Shown here: positions 36,965 to 45,107 of the stretch, piece after piece | Layout: every line of letters begins with the position of its first letter | Position numbering within the stretch: the first letter of the stretch is position 1 | Origin: Carideicomes alvinocaridis | GTDB lineage: Bacteria; Pseudomonadota; Alphaproteobacteria; Rhodobacterales; Rhodobacteraceae | DNA: 64,000 nucleotides | Direction: 5' to 3' | Assembly: GCA_005473895.2 (NCBI GenBank) | Contig: SRJI02000004.1 | Location: 62,001-126,000, forward strand | The notes under the pieces: generated by a model | Told to the model about the DNA's origin: nothing | The model's database searches: none | The model's input: only the letters and a program-made list of their open reading frames with translations | Translations under genes and position numbers: made by a program

Positions 36965-38101
36965 TCAGCTCTCCAGCAGCACGCCGGCGGTGGCGGTCCA
37001 GCTGAGCCAGACCTCGTCTTCCCAGGTGAAGCCGCGATTGGCGAGGCGCCGGGTATTGGCGGTCTGGGCCTTGACGATCTGCCCGCCGGGCAGTTCCACG
37101 TGGTAGGTCGAGATGTTGCCGAGATAGGCGATGTCGAGCACCTTGCCCTGCAGGGCGTTCGGGGCCTCGGCCGGCTTCTCGGCGGTGATGGCGATCTTTT
37201 CCGGGCGGATGGCATAATGCAGCTCCTGCCCGGCGGCGAAGTTCTTGGACGTCTCCGCCTTGATCTGCGGCTGGTTCGGCGCCCAGTCGAGCAGGACGAA
37301 GCCCTCCTTCGGGTCGGCATTGCCCTTCATCAGGTTCACGTCGCCGATGAAATCCGCCACGTAGGTGGTGGCGGGCTGTTCGTAGATCTCGGCCGGGGTG
37401 TCGACCTGCATCAGGCGGCCCTCGTCCATCACCGCCACGCGGGAGGCGACGGTCATCGCCTCTTCCTGGTCGTGGGTGACGATGACGAAGGTGGTGCCGG
37501 TCTTTTCCTGGATGTCCATCAGCTCGAACTGGGTGTCCTGGCGCAGCTTGGCGTCGAGCGCGCCCAGCGGCTCGTCCAGCAGCAGCAGTTTCGGCGCCTT
37601 GGCGAGCGACCGGGCGAGGGCCACGCGCTGGCGCTGCCCGCCGGAGATCTGGTGCGGCTTGCGTTTGGCGAAGCGTTCCAGCCGGGTGAGGCGCAGCATC
37701 TCCTCCACCCGGGTGTTCATGCGGTCCTTTTCCATCCCCTCGCGGCGCAGGCCGAAGGCGATGTTGTCCCAGACCGAGAGATGCGGGAACAGCGCGTAGG
37801 ACTGGAACATCATGTTCACCGCGCGCTTGTTCGGCGGCACCGGGGCGATGTCCTGTCCGGCCAGTTCGATCGTGCCCTCGGTGATGGATTCGAACCCGGC
37901 GAGCATCCGCATCATCGTCGTCTTGCCGCAGCCCGAGGGGCCCAGCAGGGCGAAGAATTCCTTTTCGTAGATGTCGAGCGTGAGGTCGTCGATGGCGGTG
38001 AAATCGCCGAAGCGCTTGGTCACGTTGCGGAACCGGATCAGCGGCTTGGCGTCGGGGTCGGTCCAGGGGGCAAAGACGGTCTGGGGCTTCGGTTGCGCCA
38101 T
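36965..38101 (-). CDS. potG: Polyamine ABC transporter ATP-binding protein
   Basis: Cytoplasmic ATPase of 378 residues. Walker A is GPSGCGKT (54-61), the Q-loop region FQSYALFPHLSVWDN follows, the signature is SGGQRQRVALARS, Walker B is LLLLDEPLGALDA, and the H-loop is VTHDQEEAMT. The C-terminal 120 residues form the TOBE-type regulatory domain (HYAIRPEKIAI). This is the PotG/PotA arrangement. The first 20 residues extend ahead of the ATPase domain, as in PotG. A strong hairpin separates it from potF. Confidence 0.95.
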   Translation of the reverse strand: MAQPKPQTVFAPWTDPDAKPLIRFRNVTKRFGDFTAIDDLTLDIYEKEFFALLGPSGCGKTTMMRMLAGFESITEGTIELAGQDIAPVPPNKRAVNMMFQSYALFPHLSVWDNIAFGLRREGMEKDRMNTRVEEMLRLTRLERFAKRKPHQISGGQRQRVALARSLAKAPKLLLLDEPLGALDAKLRQDTQFELMDIQEKTGTTFVIVTHDQEEAMTVASRVAVMDEGRLMQVDTPAEIYEQPATTYVADFIGDVNLMKGNADPKEGFVLLDWAPNQPQIKAETSKNFAAGQELHYAIRPEKIAITAEKPAEAPNALQGKVLDIAYLGNISTYHVELPGGQIVKAQTANTRRLANRGFTWEDEVWLSWTATAGVLLES

Positions 38102-38143
38102 GCGGGGATCCGTTGCAGGGGGATTCTAGGGCCGGAAGGAAAG

Positions 38144-38172
38144 GCGCCGCGCCGGAGGGTCCGGCGCGGCGC
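38144..38172 (-). terminator. Intercistronic hairpin between potF and potG
   Basis: A perfect 13-base stem GCGCCGCGCCGGA/TCCGGCGCGGCGC with a 3-base loop lies 11 bases after the potF stop. On the minus strand it is followed by CTTTCCTTCC, a weak T tract. Such hairpins commonly act as partial terminators or 3' stabilisers that keep binding-protein mRNA more abundant than the rest of the operon. Confidence 0.65.
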
Positions 38173-38183
38173 GAAGGGCTGGA

Positions 38184-39269
38184 TCAGGTGCCGGACTTGA
38201 TCCGGGTCCACATCCGGGTCAGCGTGCGCTGCTCGCGCGGGCCGAAGGGCGTGACGGTGTAGAGATTGTCCAGCGTCTCCTCGTCGGGATAGATCGCCGG
38301 GTCGCCGATCACGTCCTCGTTGAGGTATTCCTGCGACGCCTTGTTGCCGTTGGCGTAGTAGACGTAGTTCGACGCCGCCGCCATGTTCTGCGCATCCATG
38401 ATGAAGTTCAGGAACTTGTGCGCCCCCTCGGGGTTCGGCGCATCGGTCGGGATCGCCATCTGGTCGAACCACATCAGCGCGCCTTCCTTCGGCGGGTTGT
38501 AGACGATCTCCACCCCGTTCTCGGCCTCGGCCGCGCGGTCGCGGGCCTGCAGGATGTCGCCGGACCAGCCGAAGGCCACGCAGATGTCGCCGTTGGCCAG
38601 CGCGTTGATGTATTCCGAGGAGTGGAACTTCTGCACGTAGGGCCGGACGGCCAGCAGCACTTCCTCGGCCTTCTCCAGCGATTCCTCGTCCTTGGAATCC
38701 GGGTCGAGCCCGAGATAGGTGAGCGCGGCCGGGATCATCTCGGTCGGCGCGTCGAGGAAATGCACGCCGCATTCCGACAGCTTCTTCATGTTCTCCGGAT
38801 CGAAGATCAGGTCGAGGCTGGCCAGCGGCGCATCCTCGCCAAGCGCCTCGGTCACTTCGCCCACATTGGCGCCGATGCCGGTCGTGCCCCACATGTAGTT
38901 GATCGAATATTCCCCGCCCGGATCATAGGGCTCGGTCCGTTCCTGGATCACGTCCCACATGTTTTCGCGGTTGGGCAGCTTCGACGGGTCGAGCTTCTGG
39001 AAGGCGCCGGCCGAGATCTGGCGCTGCAGGAAGGTGCCGGTGGGCACAACGACGTCGTAGCCCGACCCGCCGGCCAGCATCTTGGTTTCCAGCAGCTCGT
39101 TGGAATCGAAGACGTCGTAGACCAGGTCGATCCCGGTCTCCTGCTCGAATTTGTCGAGCAGCGATTCGTCGATATAGTCGGACCAGTTGTAGACATGGAC
39201 CTCTTCCGCACCGGCGGCGCCGGCAAGAAGGGCAAGCGCGGCGGCGGCACCCGTCAGCTTGTGTTGCAT
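38184..39269 (-). CDS. potF: Polyamine ABC transporter substrate-binding protein
   Basis: A 361-residue periplasmic binding protein. The signal peptide is KLTGAAAALALLAGAAGA, with cleavage expected near residue 19-20, and the mature form begins EEVHVYNWSDYIDESLL, the PotF/PotD signature opening. WGTTGIGANVGEV and VAFGWSGDILQARDRA (binding-site walls) are present. Putrescine or spermidine is the likely ligand. Start 39269 is chosen because the signal begins there and GGGAGAACGG lies just upstream. It is the first gene of the operon, divergent from the GntR regulator. Confidence 0.95.
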   Translation of the reverse strand: MQHKLTGAAAALALLAGAAGAEEVHVYNWSDYIDESLLDKFEQETGIDLVYDVFDSNELLETKMLAGGSGYDVVVPTGTFLQRQISAGAFQKLDPSKLPNRENMWDVIQERTEPYDPGGEYSINYMWGTTGIGANVGEVTEALGEDAPLASLDLIFDPENMKKLSECGVHFLDAPTEMIPAALTYLGLDPDSKDEESLEKAEEVLLAVRPYVQKFHSSEYINALANGDICVAFGWSGDILQARDRAAEAENGVEIVYNPPKEGALMWFDQMAIPTDAPNPEGAHKFLNFIMDAQNMAAASNYVYYANGNKASQEYLNEDVIGDPAIYPDEETLDNLYTVTPFGPREQRTLTRMWTRIKSGT

Positions 39270-39319
39270 TCCGTTCTCCCGTTGGATGGTGAAAGCTTGA
39301 TGCTTCCTTGCGCTTTCGA

Positions 39320-39329
39320 TTTGATCAAA
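39320..39329. promoter_or_regulatory. Candidate operator TTTGATCAAA between potF and the GntR gene
   Basis: A perfect 10-base palindrome in the 152-base divergent gap, 51 bases ahead of potF and 93 bases ahead of the regulator. A potF promoter of the form TTGCCT-N17-TCAAAT can be drawn on the minus strand whose -10 overlaps it. This position suits a repressor acting on potF and possibly on its own gene. Confidence 0.55.
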
Positions 39330-39421
39330 AGTTACCTCGAAAGGCAACATGGCAATGTTTTCACGGGTTGGCTAGACTCGCAAGAGAGCGCCGCGGCGGC
39401 GCAGGCAGGGACAGGAGGCCA

Positions 39422-40105
39422 ATGACCGATTTGCAGGCAGCAGGGGTGGAACCGACAGGTCTTCCCGCCCACGAGACCGTGTATCGGCAGCTTCGCGACA
39501 GCGTGCTGTTCGGAGACCTGGCGCCGGGCCAGGCGGTGACCATCCAGGGGCTCCAGGCGATGACCGGGGCCGGCATGACCCCCGTGCGCGAGGCGATCCG
39601 CCGGCTGATTCCAGAGGGCGCGCTGGCGATGCAGGGCAACCGCCGGGTCAGCGTCCCGCGGCTCAGCCCCGGCAATATCGAGGAGCTGATCTTTGCGCGG
39701 GCCACGATCGAGCCACAGCTCATCCGGCTGGCCACCGCCCATGCCACCGCCGAGGAGCTGGACGGGCTCGCGGCGGAGGATGCACGGCTCGACCGGGCCA
39801 TCGATCGCGGGGACGTGCCGGCCTATCTGCGGCACAACTACCTGTTCCACAGGCGCCTCTACGACCTGTCCCGGGCGCCCATCCTGCGCGACATGGCGCA
39901 GGGGTTGTGGCTGCGCTTCGGCCCGTCGCTGCGGGTCGTCTGTGGCCGCATCGGCACCGCGAACCTGCCCGACCTGCACCGCCAGACCCTCGCCGCGATG
40001 CGCGCCGGCGATGCCGAGGCGGCGGCCGAGGCGATCCGCAGGGACGTGATCCAGGGCATGGACCAGGTGCGGGCGGCGCTGTCGGAGGACGTCTCGGGCG
40101 GCTGA
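39422..40105 (+). CDS. GntR family transcriptional regulator, FCD subfamily
   Basis: A 227-residue regulator. The N-terminal winged helix (about 15-80) contains PGQAVTIQGLQAMTGAGMTPVREAIRRL. The C-terminal helical FCD ligand domain (about 85-215) contains the usual metal-site aspartate/histidines around HNYLFHRRLYDL and LHRQTLAAMRAGD. The ligand is unknown, and polyamine or a catabolite is inferred from neighbours on both sides. AGGAGG is close to the ATG (about four bases). It is divergent from the pot operon and lies upstream of the aminotransferase on the same strand. Confidence 0.92.
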   Translation: MTDLQAAGVEPTGLPAHETVYRQLRDSVLFGDLAPGQAVTIQGLQAMTGAGMTPVREAIRRLIPEGALAMQGNRRVSVPRLSPGNIEELIFARATIEPQLIRLATAHATAEELDGLAAEDARLDRAIDRGDVPAYLRHNYLFHRRLYDLSRAPILRDMAQGLWLRFGPSLRVVCGRIGTANLPDLHRQTLAAMRAGDAEAAAEAIRRDVIQGMDQVRAALSEDVSGG

Positions 40106-40120
40106 TTTCCCCGATTCGGT

Positions 40121-40148
40121 TTGACACGGAAAAATTTGATCATATTCT
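40121..40148 (+). promoter_or_regulatory. Strong promoter for the aminotransferase
   Basis: TTGACA (40121-40126) and TATTCT (40143-40148) are separated by 16 bases, immediately after the GntR stop and 80 bases before the aminotransferase start. The -35 box is a full consensus match. Confidence 0.7.
40135..40144. promoter_or_regulatory. Candidate operator TTTGATCATA inside the aminotransferase promoter
   Basis: One base different from the palindrome at 29229 and 39320. It fills the end of the spacer and overlaps the first two bases of the -10 box, a position where a bound protein would block RNA polymerase. This is the best-placed of the three sites. Confidence 0.55.
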
Positions 40149-40227
40149 GGTGGCGATCCGGGCCGGCCCCGGTGTCGCGCCCGGGTAAACGGCCCGGGTC
40201 CCGTTTCCCCGATTGCAGGAGGCCGCG

Positions 40228-41622
40228 ATGAGCCAGATCACCAACCACATGCCCACCGCCGAGCTGCAGCGCCTCGACGCGGCCCACCACATGCACCCCT
40301 TCACCGCCGGCAACGCGCTTGGCCAGAAGGGCGCGCGGGTCATCACCCGGGCCGACGGCGTCTTTCTCACCGACAGCGAAGGGGTGGAGATCCTCGACGC
40401 CATGGCCGGTCTCTGGTGCGTGAACATCGGCTACGGCCGGGACGAGCTGGCCGAGGTCGCCGCCCGCCAGATGAAGGAGCTGCCCTATTACAACGCTTTC
40501 TTCCAGACCACGCATGTGCCGGCCATCGCGCTGTCGGCCAAGCTGGCCGAGCTGGCGCCGGGCAACCTGAACCACGTCTTCTACGGCTCTTCCGGGTCCG
40601 AGGCCAACGACACCAACATCCGGCTGGTGCGGCAGTACTGGGCCGCGCTCGGCAAGCCGGAAAAGCAGGTGATCATCAGCCGCAAGAACGCCTATCACGG
40701 CTCCACCATGGGCGGCGGCAGCCTTGGCGGCATGGGCGGCATGCATGCCCAGGGCGGTCTGCCGATCCCGGGCATCGAGCATATCAACCAGCCCGACTGG
40801 TGGTCCGAGGGCGGCGACATGTCCCCCGAGGAGTTCGGCCTCGCCCGCGCCCGCGAGCTCGAGGAGAAGATCGAGGAGCTGGGCGTGGACAAGGTCGCGG
40901 CCTTCATCGCCGAGCCGGTGCAGGGCGCCGGCGGCGTGATCGTGGCGCCCGACAGCTACTGGCCCGAGGTGCAGCGCATCTGCGACAAGTACGGCATCCT
41001 GCTGATCGCCGACGAGGTGATCTGCGGCTTCGGCCGGACCGGCAACTGGTTCGGCTCCCAGACGCTGAACCTGCGCCCCGACATCATGACCATGGCCAAG
41101 GGGCTGAGCTCCGGCTACATCCCGATCGCGGGGTCCATGGTCTCGGACGAGATCGCCGAGGTGATCGGCCGGGACGAGTTCAACCACGGCTACACCTACC
41201 ACGGCCACCCGGTCGCCGCCGCCGTGGCGCTGGAGAACATCCGCATCCTCGAGGAGGAGCGCATCATCGAGAAGGTGCGCGAGAAGACCGCGCCCTATCT
41301 CGCGAAACGCTGGGCCGAGCTGGCCGACCACCCTCTGGTGGGCGAGGCGAAGATCGTCGGCATGATGGGCTCCATCGCCATGACGCCGGACAAGGCCGCG
41401 CGCGCCGCCTTTGCCGGCGAGGCCGGAGAGGTCGGGCTGATCTGCCGCGAACGCTGCTTTGCCAACAACCTGGTGATGCGTCACGTGGGCGACCGCATGA
41501 TCATCTCGCCGCCGCTGGTGATCACCGAGGCGGAGATCGACCTGCTGATGTCGCGCGCGGGCAAGGCCCTGGACGAGACGTATGACCGGGTGAAGTCCGA
41601 GGGCCTGCTCAAGGCGGCCTGA
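40228..41622 (+). CDS. Class III aminotransferase, putrescine/omega-amine:pyruvate type
   Basis: A 464-residue PLP enzyme. The PLP lysine is K291 in MTMAKGLSSGY, the phosphate loop is YGSSGSEANDTN (119-130), and LIADEVICGFGRTG carries the aspartate that binds the pyridine nitrogen. It resembles SpuC-like putrescine:pyruvate aminotransferases and taurine/beta-alanine transaminases. Its position beside potFGHI and a PuuB-like oxidase favours polyamine use. AGGAGG lies five bases from ATG 40228. A GC-rich hairpin follows the stop. Confidence 0.92.
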   Translation: MSQITNHMPTAELQRLDAAHHMHPFTAGNALGQKGARVITRADGVFLTDSEGVEILDAMAGLWCVNIGYGRDELAEVAARQMKELPYYNAFFQTTHVPAIALSAKLAELAPGNLNHVFYGSSGSEANDTNIRLVRQYWAALGKPEKQVIISRKNAYHGSTMGGGSLGGMGGMHAQGGLPIPGIEHINQPDWWSEGGDMSPEEFGLARARELEEKIEELGVDKVAAFIAEPVQGAGGVIVAPDSYWPEVQRICDKYGILLIADEVICGFGRTGNWFGSQTLNLRPDIMTMAKGLSSGYIPIAGSMVSDEIAEVIGRDEFNHGYTYHGHPVAAAVALENIRILEEERIIEKVREKTAPYLAKRWAELADHPLVGEAKIVGMMGSIAMTPDKAARAAFAGEAGEVGLICRERCFANNLVMRHVGDRMIISPPLVITEAEIDLLMSRAGKALDETYDRVKSEGLLKAA

Positions 41623-41671
41623 CGAACGGGGTCCGACAGACGATCCCTCTCCAAGACTTAACGACCGATGG

Positions 41672-41698
41672 CGGGCCGCGCGAACTCAGCGCGGCCCG
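41672..41698 (+). terminator. GC-rich hairpin after the aminotransferase
   Basis: CGGGCCGCGC (41672-41681) pairs perfectly with GCGCGGCCCG (41689-41698) around a 7-base loop. It is followed by TCGTCTCTT, a weak T tract, so terminator strength is uncertain. Confidence 0.55.
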
Positions 41699-41770
41699 TC
41701 GTCTCTTGGGTGCATCGTCCGGCCAATCCGGGCCGGTGACCGAGCCGAATCCGGGCATCGTGGATAGGAC

Positions 41771-41799
41771 TTGCCTTTTAGTAAGTACACATATTATAA
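41771..41799 (+). promoter_or_regulatory. AT-rich promoter for the aromatic hydroxylase
   Basis: TTGCCT (41771-41776) and TTATAA (41794-41799) are 17 bases apart, inside an unusually AT-rich patch (41776-41802) for this GC-rich window. The patch could also hold a regulator site. No regulator gene is adjacent. Confidence 0.5.
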
Positions 41800-41834
41800 A
41801 TCCACCGCGATATGTCCGCTCCAGGGAGGTGCCC

Positions 41835-43772
41835 ATGCAATTCCATCTCAACGGTTTCCGCACCGGCGACCCGGCCGTACACGATCCGGCGCCAGATGCC
41901 GGGCAGCGGCCCTCCGACGTGGACGTGCTGATCGTGGGGTCCGGGCCGACCGGGCTGGTGCTGGCGGCGCAGCTGTCCGCCTTTCCCGATCTCACCGTCC
42001 GCATCGTGGAGCAGAAGGACGGCCCCCTGACCCTCGGCCAGGCGGACGGCATCGCCTGCCGCTCAATGGAGATGTTCCAGGCTTTCGGATTCGCCGACAG
42101 GGTGGAGAAGGAGGCCTACTGGGTCAACGAGGTCACCTTCTGGAAGCCCGACCCGCAGAACCCCGAGACCATCATCCGCCACCAGCGCGTGCAGGACGTG
42201 GAGGACGGGCTGTCGGAATTCCCTCATGTCATCCTCAACCAGGCGCGGGTGCATGACTTCTTCCTCGAATACATGCGCAATTCCGCCACGCGGCTCGTGC
42301 CCGACTATTCGCTCCGGCTGGCCGAGCTGACGGTGGATGAAAGCCGGCGCGACGATCCTTCGGCCCGCCCCGTGACCGCGCGGCTGGAGCCTGTGGACCC
42401 GGCCAGTGGGGCGAAGGCGGAGACCATTCGCGCCCGCTACGTCGTGGGCTGCGACGGGGCGCGCAGCGAGGTGCGCCGCGCCATCGGCCGCAAGCTGAAG
42501 GGCGACGCGGCGAACCAGGCCTGGGGCGTGATGGACGTGCTGGCGGTGACGGATTTCCCCGACATCCGCATGAAATCCGCCATCCATTCCAATTCCGAGG
42601 GCAGCATCCTCGTGATCCCGCGCGAGGGCGGCTATCTTGCCCGGCTCTACATTGAGCTCGACAAGCTGAACGCGGACGAACGCGTCGCCAGCCGCAACAT
42701 CACCGTCGACCAGCTCATCGCGGCGGCGCAGCGGATCCTCGCGCCCTACAAATTCGAGGTGGCCGAGGTCGCCTGGTGGTCGGTCTACGAGATCGGCCAG
42801 CGGCTCTGTGACAAGTTCGACGACGTCGAGGGGCAGGACAGCCTGCCGCGGGTCTTCATCGCGGGCGATGCCTGTCACACCCACAGCCCCAAAGCGGGGC
42901 AGGGGATGAATGTCTCGATGCGCGACGGCTTCAACCTCGGCTGGAAGCTGGCGGCGGTGCTGCGCGGCCAGGCCGATCCCGCGATGCTGCATTCCTATTC
43001 CGAGGAACGGCAGGGCGTGGCGCAGATGCTGATCGATTTCGACCGCGAATTCGCCAAGATGTTCAGCGCCCGGCCCAAGACCTCTGACGACGACGCGGAG
43101 GGCGTGGACCCGGCAGAGTTCCAGCGATACTTCGTCAAGCATGGCCGCTTCACTGCGGGGACGGCGATCCAGTACGGGCCCTCCGTGCTGACCGGCGCCG
43201 ACACGCACCAGGCGCTTGCCACGGGCTTCCCGCTGGGGATGCGCTTTCACTCCGCGCCGGTGGTGCGGCTGTCGGACGCGAAGCCCATGCATCTGGGCCA
43301 CGTGGTGGAGGCGGACGGGCGCTGGCGGCTCTTCGCCTTTGCCGGCACTGGCGATCCGACGGCCAGCGCCTCCGGCCTCTGGCGGCTCTGCGATTTCCTG
43401 GCCGATGACCCGCGCTCTCCGCTCAATCGCTACACCCCGCGGGACGCCGACCCGGACGCGGTGATCGACCTGCGCGCGGTGGTGCAGCAGGGCTTCCGCG
43501 AGACGGAGTTCGGCCAGATGCACCCGCTTCTGCGCCCGGCAAAGGGGCGCTACGGGTTGCTCGATTACGAAAAGGTGTTCTGCGCCGACCTGAAGTCGGG
43601 CGAGGACATCTTCGACATGCGCGGCATCGACCGGGCGAGGGGCGCCATGGTGCTCGTCCGTCCCGATCAGCACGTGGCCCATGTCCTGCCGCTCGACGCC
43701 CATGCGGAGCTGGCGGGCTTCTTCGACGGCTTCATGCTGACGCGGCAGGAGGCGCGGGCCGGGGCGGCTTGA
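41835..43772 (+). CDS. FAD-binding aromatic monooxygenase, MobA/phenol hydroxylase type
   Basis: A 645-residue flavin hydroxylase. The FAD site is VLIVGSGPTGLVLAAQLSA (31-49), followed by GQADGIACRSMEMF, the DG motif VVGCDGARSEVRRAIG, and GDACHTHSPKAGQGMNVSM near residue 345. The last 170 residues form the thioredoxin-like dimerisation domain of phenol hydroxylases. The opening MQFHLNGFR and overall layout match what I remember of 3-hydroxybenzoate 4-monooxygenase (MobA), which makes protocatechuate. Substrate identity remains an inference. ATG 41835 has GGAGG five bases upstream. No ring-cleavage gene is nearby. Confidence 0.9.
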   Translation: MQFHLNGFRTGDPAVHDPAPDAGQRPSDVDVLIVGSGPTGLVLAAQLSAFPDLTVRIVEQKDGPLTLGQADGIACRSMEMFQAFGFADRVEKEAYWVNEVTFWKPDPQNPETIIRHQRVQDVEDGLSEFPHVILNQARVHDFFLEYMRNSATRLVPDYSLRLAELTVDESRRDDPSARPVTARLEPVDPASGAKAETIRARYVVGCDGARSEVRRAIGRKLKGDAANQAWGVMDVLAVTDFPDIRMKSAIHSNSEGSILVIPREGGYLARLYIELDKLNADERVASRNITVDQLIAAAQRILAPYKFEVAEVAWWSVYEIGQRLCDKFDDVEGQDSLPRVFIAGDACHTHSPKAGQGMNVSMRDGFNLGWKLAAVLRGQADPAMLHSYSEERQGVAQMLIDFDREFAKMFSARPKTSDDDAEGVDPAEFQRYFVKHGRFTAGTAIQYGPSVLTGADTHQALATGFPLGMRFHSAPVVRLSDAKPMHLGHVVEADGRWRLFAFAGTGDPTASASGLWRLCDFLADDPRSPLNRYTPRDADPDAVIDLRAVVQQGFRETEFGQMHPLLRPAKGRYGLLDYEKVFCADLKSGEDIFDMRGIDRARGAMVLVRPDQHVAHVLPLDAHAELAGFFDGFMLTRQEARAGAA

Positions 43773-43827
43773 CCTTCGCCGCCCGCTCCCTGAACGTGGC
43801 GCCGATCTGCCACTGAAAGGACGCACC

Positions 43828-45069
43828 ATGGCCAAGGACCCGATCGACCCCATCCTGCTGGACAAGCTGGCCGAGGTCTCGGTGCGCACCGGCCTCAACC
43901 TGCAGGAAGGGCAGGAGCTGGTGCTGACCGCGCCGGTCGCCGCCCTGCCGCTGGTGCGCCGGGTGACGGCCGCGGCCTACCGCGCGGGCGCCGGGCTGGT
44001 CACGCCGATCCTGTCGGACGGCATGGTGACGTTGGCCCGCTACCGCCACGCGCGGGACGACAGCTTCGACCGGGCGCCCAACTGGCTGTATGACGGGATG
44101 GGCGCGGCCTTTGCCGATGGCGCGGCCCGCATGGCCATCGTGGGCGACGATCCCATGCTGCTGGCCGACGAGGATCCGGGCAAGACCGCCCGCGCGGGCA
44201 AGGCCAATTCCATCGCCTACCGCCCGGCGCTGGAGCGGATCGCGAATTTCGACATCAACTGGTCGATCTGCGCCTATCCCGGTGCCGACTGGGCGATGCG
44301 CGTCTTCCCCGACCTCCCCGAGGAGCAGGCCGTGGCGAAGCTGGCCGAGGCGATCTTTGCCGCCTCCCGCGTGATGGGCGAGGACCCGGTGGCGGAATGG
44401 GCGGCACACAACGCCCGCCTGCGCCAGCGGACCGAATGGCTCAATGCCGAGCGCTTCGCGGCGCTGCACTACACCGGCCCCGGCACCGACCTGACCGTGG
44501 GGCTGGCGGATGGCCACGAATGGCATGGCGGCGCGTCCGAGGCGCGCAACGGCGTCACCTGCAACCCCAACATTCCCACCGAAGAGGTCTTTACCACGCC
44601 CCACGCCGCCAAGGTCGAGGGCTACGTGCGCTCCACCAAGCCGCTCTCGCACCAGGGCAGCCTGATCGACGGGATCGAGGTGCGCTTCGAAGGCGGCCGC
44701 ATCACCGAGGCCCGCGCCACCCGCGGCGAGGCGGTGCTGCAGGACCTGCTCGACACCGACGAGGGCGCGCGGCGCCTGGGCGAGGTGGCGCTGGTGCCGC
44801 ATTCCTCGCCGATCTCGCAATCCGGCGTGCTCTTCCTCAACACCCTCTTCGACGAGAACGCGGCCTGCCACATCGCGCTGGGCCAGTGCTATTCCAAGTG
44901 CTTCCTCGACGGCGCCAACCTGACGCCCGAGCAGATCGCGGCGCAGGGCGGCAACAGCTCCATGATCCATGTCGACTGGATGATCGGCGGGGCCGAGACC
45001 GATATCGACGGCATTCGCGAGGATGGTAGCCGGGTCCCCGTCTTCCGGGGCGGCGAATGGGCCTCCTGA
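43828..45069 (+). CDS. Aminopeptidase, peptidase family M29
   Basis: A 413-residue metallo-aminopeptidase like those of Thermus (aminopeptidase T) and AmpS. The metal-ligand segments are NIPTEEVFTTP, GEVALVPHSSPIS, NTLFDENAACHIALG and SSMIHVDWMIG, together giving the two glutamates, two histidines and one aspartate expected. No signal peptide is visible, so it is cytoplasmic and probably degrades peptides. It lies 55 bases after the hydroxylase gene and just ahead of the LpxR-like gene. The hydroxylase link is positional only. Confidence 0.95.
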   Translation: MAKDPIDPILLDKLAEVSVRTGLNLQEGQELVLTAPVAALPLVRRVTAAAYRAGAGLVTPILSDGMVTLARYRHARDDSFDRAPNWLYDGMGAAFADGAARMAIVGDDPMLLADEDPGKTARAGKANSIAYRPALERIANFDINWSICAYPGADWAMRVFPDLPEEQAVAKLAEAIFAASRVMGEDPVAEWAAHNARLRQRTEWLNAERFAALHYTGPGTDLTVGLADGHEWHGGASEARNGVTCNPNIPTEEVFTTPHAAKVEGYVRSTKPLSHQGSLIDGIEVRFEGGRITEARATRGEAVLQDLLDTDEGARRLGEVALVPHSSPISQSGVLFLNTLFDENAACHIALGQCYSKCFLDGANLTPEQIAAQGGNSSMIHVDWMIGGAETDIDGIREDGSRVPVFRGGEWAS

Positions 45070-45107
45070 GCGGCATGGCGCGACGGCTGCGCGGGCCGGG
45101 GGCGCCG

